A stretch of DNA of 52,545 bases from Nitrospira sp. (GTDB lineage Bacteria > Nitrospirota > Nitrospiria > Nitrospirales > Nitrospiraceae), in contig SWDG01000006.1 of the NCBI GenBank assembly GCA_005116965.1, positions 653,997 through 706,541 of the forward strand, given 5' to 3'. The position numbers and the translations under genes were made by a program. The notes beneath the pieces are model-generated. The model worked only from the letters and a program-made list of their open reading frames with translations. It was not told the origin of the DNA and did no database searches. Positions 48,303 to 52,545 of the stretch are shown here, one piece after another (position 1 is the first letter of the stretch; every line of letters begins with the position of its first letter).

Positions 48303-49091
48303 ATGCCTAAACAGATCGTGACAGGGTGGCGAGCCATGATGAAGATGACCCTGGCGGCCTTGGTCTTGTGTGCCGCCTTGCTCTCTTCGCCGGCCTTCGG
48401 GCAGTCCACGGCCCCAACGACCGATCCCCCCTGGCGGCAATCGGTCGAACAAGTGATCGAGTCGTACATTCGGTCACATCCCGAGATGATTGAGCAGACG
48501 CTTCAGGCGTTGGCGGCAAAACGTCAAGAAAAAGAGCAAGCGAGCGTGAAGCAGGCGATCGTCGCACATCAGAGCGAATTGCTGCACGATCCCGCATCGC
48601 CGGTGAGCGGCGATCTGGCCGGAGATGTCACAGTGATCGAGTTCTTCGATTATCGATGCGGATTCTGCAAACGAGCCGCCGGTTCCGTCACGCAATTGCA
48701 GAAGGACGACGCGCGGGTGCGCATTGTTTATAAGGACTTCCCTATCTTAGGGGATGCCTCCGTACAAGTGGCGAAAGCGGCGTTAGCGTCCCGGACGCAA
48801 GGCCGTCATCAAGCGTTTCATGAAGCCCTCCTCGCGGCGAAAGGCGATCTGTCGAAGGAGCATGTGCTTCAGATCGCGAGCGACGTGGGCTTGGATGCCA
48901 AAAGACTGGAGGTGGACATGGAGGAACCTGAATGGCTCACGATCATTGAACGTAACCGGGAACTGGCCAATGATTTGCGCGTCACGGGCACCCCGGCATT
49001 CGTGGTGGGCAACGAGGTAGTGCCCGGTGCGGTGGACCTGCCGGCACTCAAGGCTCTCGTCGCACGAGCCCGCACGCGAGCACCACACTGA
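48303..49091 (+). CDS. DsbA-family thiol:disulfide oxidoreductase
   Basis: From the ATG at 48303 (AAGGAG upstream), 262 residues. Signal peptide ends near SPAFGQS. A helical N-terminal region (VEQVIESYIRSHPEMIEQTL) precedes a DsbA-like thioredoxin domain: Cys119-Gly-Phe-Cys122 in DYRCGFCKR and the cis-Pro loop TGTPAFVVG. Periplasmic; Com1/DsbA-type enzymes make or isomerise disulfides. The neighbour (49279-50454) encodes a secreted protein with 32 repeat cysteines, a plausible substrate. An in-frame start far upstream (48045) is not believed. Confidence 0.85.
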   Translation: MPKQIVTGWRAMMKMTLAALVLCAALLSSPAFGQSTAPTTDPPWRQSVEQVIESYIRSHPEMIEQTLQALAAKRQEKEQASVKQAIVAHQSELLHDPASPVSGDLAGDVTVIEFFDYRCGFCKRAAGSVTQLQKDDARVRIVYKDFPILGDASVQVAKAALASRTQGRHQAFHEALLAAKGDLSKEHVLQIASDVGLDAKRLEVDMEEPEWLTIIERNRELANDLRVTGTPAFVVGNEVVPGAVDLPALKALVARARTRAPH

Positions 49092-49278
49092 GCATGAGCG
49101 GCTAGAACTGAGGCACGGCAATGTTTTGTAGGTTGCGCCAAAGACGGTCGGCGTGCTGAAAGGATAGGTATACGCTCGCTGAGATTGCCATGGCAGCCGA
49201 CGTCCATTACACCACGGTCAGCAAGATAGCAAACGAGCAACTTAATTGAACAACTAAGCTTGAGCAAAGGAGAATGAT

Positions 49279-50454
49279 ATGTTTGTTCGCAGACTGATCA
49301 TCATTGTTCTTAGTGCTTTCTCCGTTGGTTGTTTTGCAGCGCCGGCCTTGGCCTATTCCGTCAAGAAGTGCGATCAGATCGCGGAGAACGATATCAGTGT
49401 GGCTGCCGACTACATCGATCGACGAACTCGACAGATCGCCGACGAATTTACGCATATCAGCAAGGATAATCGCGATGAATTCGTTCGGAAATGGCCGCGC
49501 ATCAATATAGTTTGCCAGGACGAGGGGCCGAAAGGAAAGTCACGCGAATGCCTGAATGAGCAAGGCCTCGGCGGTCAGGCCCATGGTGGGCTGGGGAATC
49601 GGGTTAACGTCTGTTACTACAATCGGGTCGATCGTGGAGAGACACTCTGCGGTCTAGTCGGTATTATCGTCCATGAGGCTGGGCATGCGAACGGGTTCCC
49701 GATACTTGAGAACCACAACAATCCAGATAGCTACGTCAGGAGCAACGATCCCGTCTATGTGATGGGGGATCGGGCAGCGGCGTTCTGCAAAACAGACACA
49801 ACTTTTATTAAGGATGTGCCGCTCATCGGGCGCAGCGAACTCGCGCTTGGTGCCGCTTGTCGTGCCGACGACCAATGCGGAAGTGGTCGCTGCCTTGGCG
49901 GCACCTGCCAATGCGACCAAGACGGGGACTGCCCAACGGGCGAACGTTGCTTCAAACCGGCGGTCGGGAGAAATTTCTGCTCCAGGACCGACCTGGCGAT
50001 CGGCGCTGCGTGCGCTCGCGATGCTGAGTGTCGCTCGGATCATTGCGAGGGTGGCCAATGCGTCTGCCGCCGTGACGGCGATTGTCCATCGGGTCAAGTC
50101 TGCCGCACACCGATCATGGGGCAGAATCGCTGCGAGACGGGCACAGATGGCACCCTGGCGATCGGCGCCGTCTGCCAGAACAACAATCAGTGCAAGTCCA
50201 CCCAATGTGAAGGAGATAGGTGCGTGTGCCGGAGCGACAGCGACTGCCCCACCGGGCAGAGCTGCTACACCCCGATAACCGGGCAAAATTTTTGCCAAAG
50301 CACGACCTTGGGGCTCGGGGCTGCCTGCAACCGCGACAGCCAGTGCCGCTCCGACAAGTGCCAGGGTGGCGCATGCCGCTGCAATAAGGATAGCGATTGT
50401 TCGGGTGACCAAAAATGTAAGAAACCACTGATCGGAAACAATCACTGCGAGTAA
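49279..50454 (+). CDS. Secreted HEAGH-motif protein with four eight-cysteine repeats
   Basis: A 391-residue protein with a signal peptide (residues 1-25, ending PALAYS). Residues 30-175 form a domain with HEAGH (His132-His136), the zincin metal-binding motif, suggesting a metallopeptidase; the third ligand is not clear. Residues about 188-391 hold four tandem repeats of about 50 residues, each with eight cysteines and the plan LAIGAxC, QCxSxxC, GxxCxC, DxDCPTGQxC, PxxGxNxC. This resembles dickkopf/EGF-like cysteine-rich repeats of eukaryotic secreted proteins. AAAGGAGA precedes the ATG. An attC site follows its 3' end, so the gene may be an integron cassette. Confidence 0.8.
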   Translation: MFVRRLIIIVLSAFSVGCFAAPALAYSVKKCDQIAENDISVAADYIDRRTRQIADEFTHISKDNRDEFVRKWPRINIVCQDEGPKGKSRECLNEQGLGGQAHGGLGNRVNVCYYNRVDRGETLCGLVGIIVHEAGHANGFPILENHNNPDSYVRSNDPVYVMGDRAAAFCKTDTTFIKDVPLIGRSELALGAACRADDQCGSGRCLGGTCQCDQDGDCPTGERCFKPAVGRNFCSRTDLAIGAACARDAECRSDHCEGGQCVCRRDGDCPSGQVCRTPIMGQNRCETGTDGTLAIGAVCQNNNQCKSTQCEGDRCVCRSDSDCPTGQSCYTPITGQNFCQSTTLGLGAACNRDSQCRSDKCQGGACRCNKDSDCSGDQKCKKPLIGNNHCE

Positions 50455-50510
50455 GGGAAAAGATCGGCGCCGTAAGAGAAAAGGGGCTAGGCTCAATTAA
50501 CGGTATCGAT

Positions 50511-50577
50511 GCTTAACCAGGCGCTTGAGAGGGACGCCGCAAGAAAGCGCGGCGCCCCTCAGCTTGGTTCGTTAGGC
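50511..50577 (+). other. Integron attC recombination site
   Basis: A 67-bp site with R'' box GCTTAAC (50511-50517, RYYYAAC) and R' box GTTAGGC (50571-50577, GTTRRRY). Between them, GGGACGCCGC (50531-50540) pairs with GCGGCGCCCC (50549-50558), and GCTTGAGAGGG pairs with CCCCTCAGCTTGG around extra-helical bases, the classical attC fold. It sits 57 bases after a gene stop, as cassette attC sites do. No integrase or second attC is seen here. Confidence 0.75.
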
Positions 50578-50614
50578 ATACCGCCTGTCGCTGAATCGTA
50601 AGGAGGGATAAAGC

Positions 50615-52545
50615 ATGAGTGCACAAATGATTGTCCGCTTACGGTCGATACGGCGTCACGCAGGCATTACAGTGCTGATGGCTTATGCAATATTTGTAGT
50701 GAGCGCGTGTACCACCCCGGCCGTGACTGTGACTGTGAATCCGGACGGAACCTTCTCACCGAATCCGGTCAACATTCAGGCAGGGGAGAGAATACAGTGG
50801 GTGGGCCTGACCAGGAGAGATTCAATTGTCCAGATCGGCGACGTAAGCCGATTCCCCACCTCTGATTCATGCGGGATCAATGACAATGATCTAGACCACC
50901 CATTCGCTGCGACCGATCCCAACGAGTTTACCAGACCAACCCGCAAAGGGGTGTCGGGAATCTTCGCGCTGGGTCCAAATGAACCGGGCTTCGTCCAACG
51001 ACTGGCTACTGAGACATGCACGTGCGAGACCCTGGATGAGCCGTGTGTTCCCTTGCAGGTCAACTCGTTGGATGGAAATGCGTACAAACTCTGCCCAAAC
51101 GAGGGAGCAATCCTCGGGACACTCGACACCACTTGGACCAATCCGGACATCACTGGTGTCACCATCCGTATAAACTGGAGCGATATTCAGATCGATAACC
51201 AGGGCATAATCGAATTCAATTGGGACGATCTCGACAAAGAGATGAATAAGGCAGTTGCCAACGGCAAGCTCTTTACTCTGGACGTGCGGGCAGGAAAGGC
51301 CGGCACACCAAGATGGATTTTCAACAACTATGCCGGCCCTGCTGGTTCCGGTCGGGTAACGCCGCTCACCTTTAAGGACTTCGGCAGTGACGGATCACCG
51401 CCGCCCCATTGCGGATTCGACCTTACCATAGGCTCGCCCACGCACGCCAACTACCGAAATCTCTACGTCGCAATGATCAATGAACTGGCGACCCACGTCG
51501 CGAGCGACTCACGCTGGTTTCAGGCCTTGGCTCACGTGAAGATCTCAGGCTCCAATTTTCTTTCCTCTGAAGCGCGACTGCCAAAGAGATGTTTTGACGG
51601 GAACGGCGATGGCATCCTCGACACCGTCGGGCAGGATGAATGTTTGTGTAATTCGAAAACCTGGGCTGACGCCGGCTACACGCCCGCCGGACTTTACGAA
51701 TACTACCGGGTCGTGGGAAATACGATCTACAATGCCTTCTTCCAGAGGAAGTCGATGGGCTACCAATTAATTCAAGACGGGTTTCCCAAGGTTGAGAGCC
51801 CAACCAACTTCGAAGGAGATTCTCTGCAGGATCAGCGGGGCAATAACCTGCTCGAACCGCCCGGAGTGACCTCGGATGATCTTGGACGGACCATACAGAC
51901 CGAGACGATTCTCCGAGAGGGACGAGAAGGGCGTTTCATTGACCCCTTCGGAGCTCTAAATGATCTCGCGGCGGGAAAGCTTTTCGTACCCCAACATAGC
52001 GGTATCCATCGTTTGCCCGAGGATGACGATCCCGTGAACGGCAACTGCACGCAGTCTGTGGCGGTGTCTGCTGGGACCCAACAGGCAATCTTTCCAATCC
52101 CACTTGGCACCAACGGCGATGGAGCGCCAGGCTGTCCCAACAGATGGGCTGTAAACGAAGGAACGCTCTTCTCGCAGATCATGGGATTCCAAACTGACAA
52201 CCCTGAGGGGATCACATCATCGGCAGACGTCGAGTCGGCCCTCTGGAATCTGACCATCAACTCCAATGGAGTCTTTATCGAGCTGTATGAGCAGCGCCTG
52301 TGGGAGATCTATCATTCCCTCGGTACCGGCGCAGCGGCTGCTGTGCTTGATCCCACTCGAACGGGCCTGCCAGCGGGCCACCCGGCGCGTTTCTCGAAAA
52401 ACCTTCTCACCTGGTCAGAGGAACTCCACGACAGGAGGAAAACTTTGGTGGATCCGACCAGTCCCCACCTTGGCGACCCTTTCCCGGCGTTCTATACTCA
52501 CACGTTTTCAAAGGCGATCGCCGCACCAGTGACCTACTATTACAT
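50615..52545 (+). CDS. Large lipoprotein, cut by window end
   Basis: Starts with ATG at 50615 (AAGGAGG upstream) and is open to the window end (643 codons, no stop). N terminus has a hydrophobic stretch ending V-S-A-C (Cys32), a lipobox. Residues about 38-110 look cupredoxin-like (FSPNPVNIQAGERIQWVGL, RKGVSGIFALG). Later text (WFQALAHVKISGSNFLS, GYTPAGLYEYYRVVGNTIYN, MGYQLIQDGFPKVE) reminds me of TIM-barrel glycosidase-like proteins, but this is a weak impression. It may be the cassette or gene after the attC site. Confidence 0.6.
   Translation, partial: MSAQMIVRLRSIRRHAGITVLMAYAIFVVSACTTPAVTVTVNPDGTFSPNPVNIQAGERIQWVGLTRRDSIVQIGDVSRFPTSDSCGINDNDLDHPFAATDPNEFTRPTRKGVSGIFALGPNEPGFVQRLATETCTCETLDEPCVPLQVNSLDGNAYKLCPNEGAILGTLDTTWTNPDITGVTIRINWSDIQIDNQGIIEFNWDDLDKEMNKAVANGKLFTLDVRAGKAGTPRWIFNNYAGPAGSGRVTPLTFKDFGSDGSPPPHCGFDLTIGSPTHANYRNLYVAMINELATHVASDSRWFQALAHVKISGSNFLSSEARLPKRCFDGNGDGILDTVGQDECLCNSKTWADAGYTPAGLYEYYRVVGNTIYNAFFQRKSMGYQLIQDGFPKVESPTNFEGDSLQDQRGNNLLEPPGVTSDDLGRTIQTETILREGREGRFIDPFGALNDLAAGKLFVPQHSGIHRLPEDDDPVNGNCTQSVAVSAGTQQAIFPIPLGTNGDGAPGCPNRWAVNEGTLFSQIMGFQTDNPEGITSSADVESALWNLTINSNGVFIELYEQRLWEIYHSLGTGAAAAVLDPTRTGLPAGHPARFSKNLLTWSEELHDRRKTLVDPTSPHLGDPFPAFYTHTFSKAIAAPVTYYY

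Overview
The window looks like chromosomal DNA of a nitrite-oxidising Nitrospira (phylum Nitrospirota) or a close relative. The strongest clue is a periplasmic chlorite dismutase (27141-27938) whose heme-ligand His and distal Arg fall at mature positions 160 and 173, the numbering known for the Nitrospira defluvii enzyme; the surrounding text also matches that protein closely from memory. Moderate-to-high GC, an RpoH-type sigma factor next to groES-groEL, and a B. subtilis-type small PurL with PurS and PurQ fit this. No tRNA, rRNA or CRISPR array was seen.

Layout. 1-4.3 kb: nitrogen assimilation pair glnB-glnA, a decayed surface-adhesin-E-like gene, a CBS-domain protein, a small inverted-repeat element and a TPR protein. 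4.4-9.2 kb: an Uup-like ABC-F ATPase and two convergent HDOD signalling proteins. 9.4-12 kb: exported proteins (acidic lipoprotein, trypsin-like protease, small lipoprotein). 12.2-16.3 kb: two divergently transcribed GlnE-type nucleotidyltransferases, one AR-like and one AT-like; the AT-like one carries two ACT domains at its N terminus. 16.3-18.7 kb: an accessory patch with a TumE-type toxin-antitoxin pair, a diverged fragment of glnE joined to a truncated Sel1-repeat gene, and a second (RelE-type) toxin-antitoxin cluster. 18.8-22.1 kb: groEL, groES and rpoH on the minus strand. 22.3-34.8 kb: an MFS transporter of nitrate/nitrite type, then ribBA-ribH-nusB-purB-cld-purC-(small membrane protein)-purS-purQ-(small secreted protein)-purL-purF-pilZ, a long co-directional riboflavin/purine block.

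34.9-41.7 kb: a transposase remnant, a tightly overlapping four-gene operon (degenerate metallo-beta-lactamase-like protein, TPR protein, unknown protein, SAM methyltransferase), a frameshifted DCC-family oxidoreductase and exported proteins including a TPR/peptidase-MA protein. 41.8-45.7 kb: recG, a coiled-coil protein and a Ppx/GppA phosphatase. 46-52.5 kb is accessory: an IS110-family element with a hairpin-rich upstream region that may encode its guide (bridge) RNA, a DsbA-like oxidoreductase, a secreted HEAGH-motif protein with four eight-cysteine repeats, a well-formed integron-type attC site, and a large lipoprotein cut by the window end.

How it fits together. GlnB, GlnA (with the adenylylation Tyr at 397) and the two GlnE-type proteins are the parts of the glutamine-synthetase covalent control loop, but the usually fused GlnE is here two separate proteins. 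The purine genes form nearly the whole IMP branch, with chlorite dismutase embedded among them. Several genes show single-base frameshifts or truncations (adhesin-like, DCC-family, the 5' end of purB), which may be genuine decay or assembly errors.
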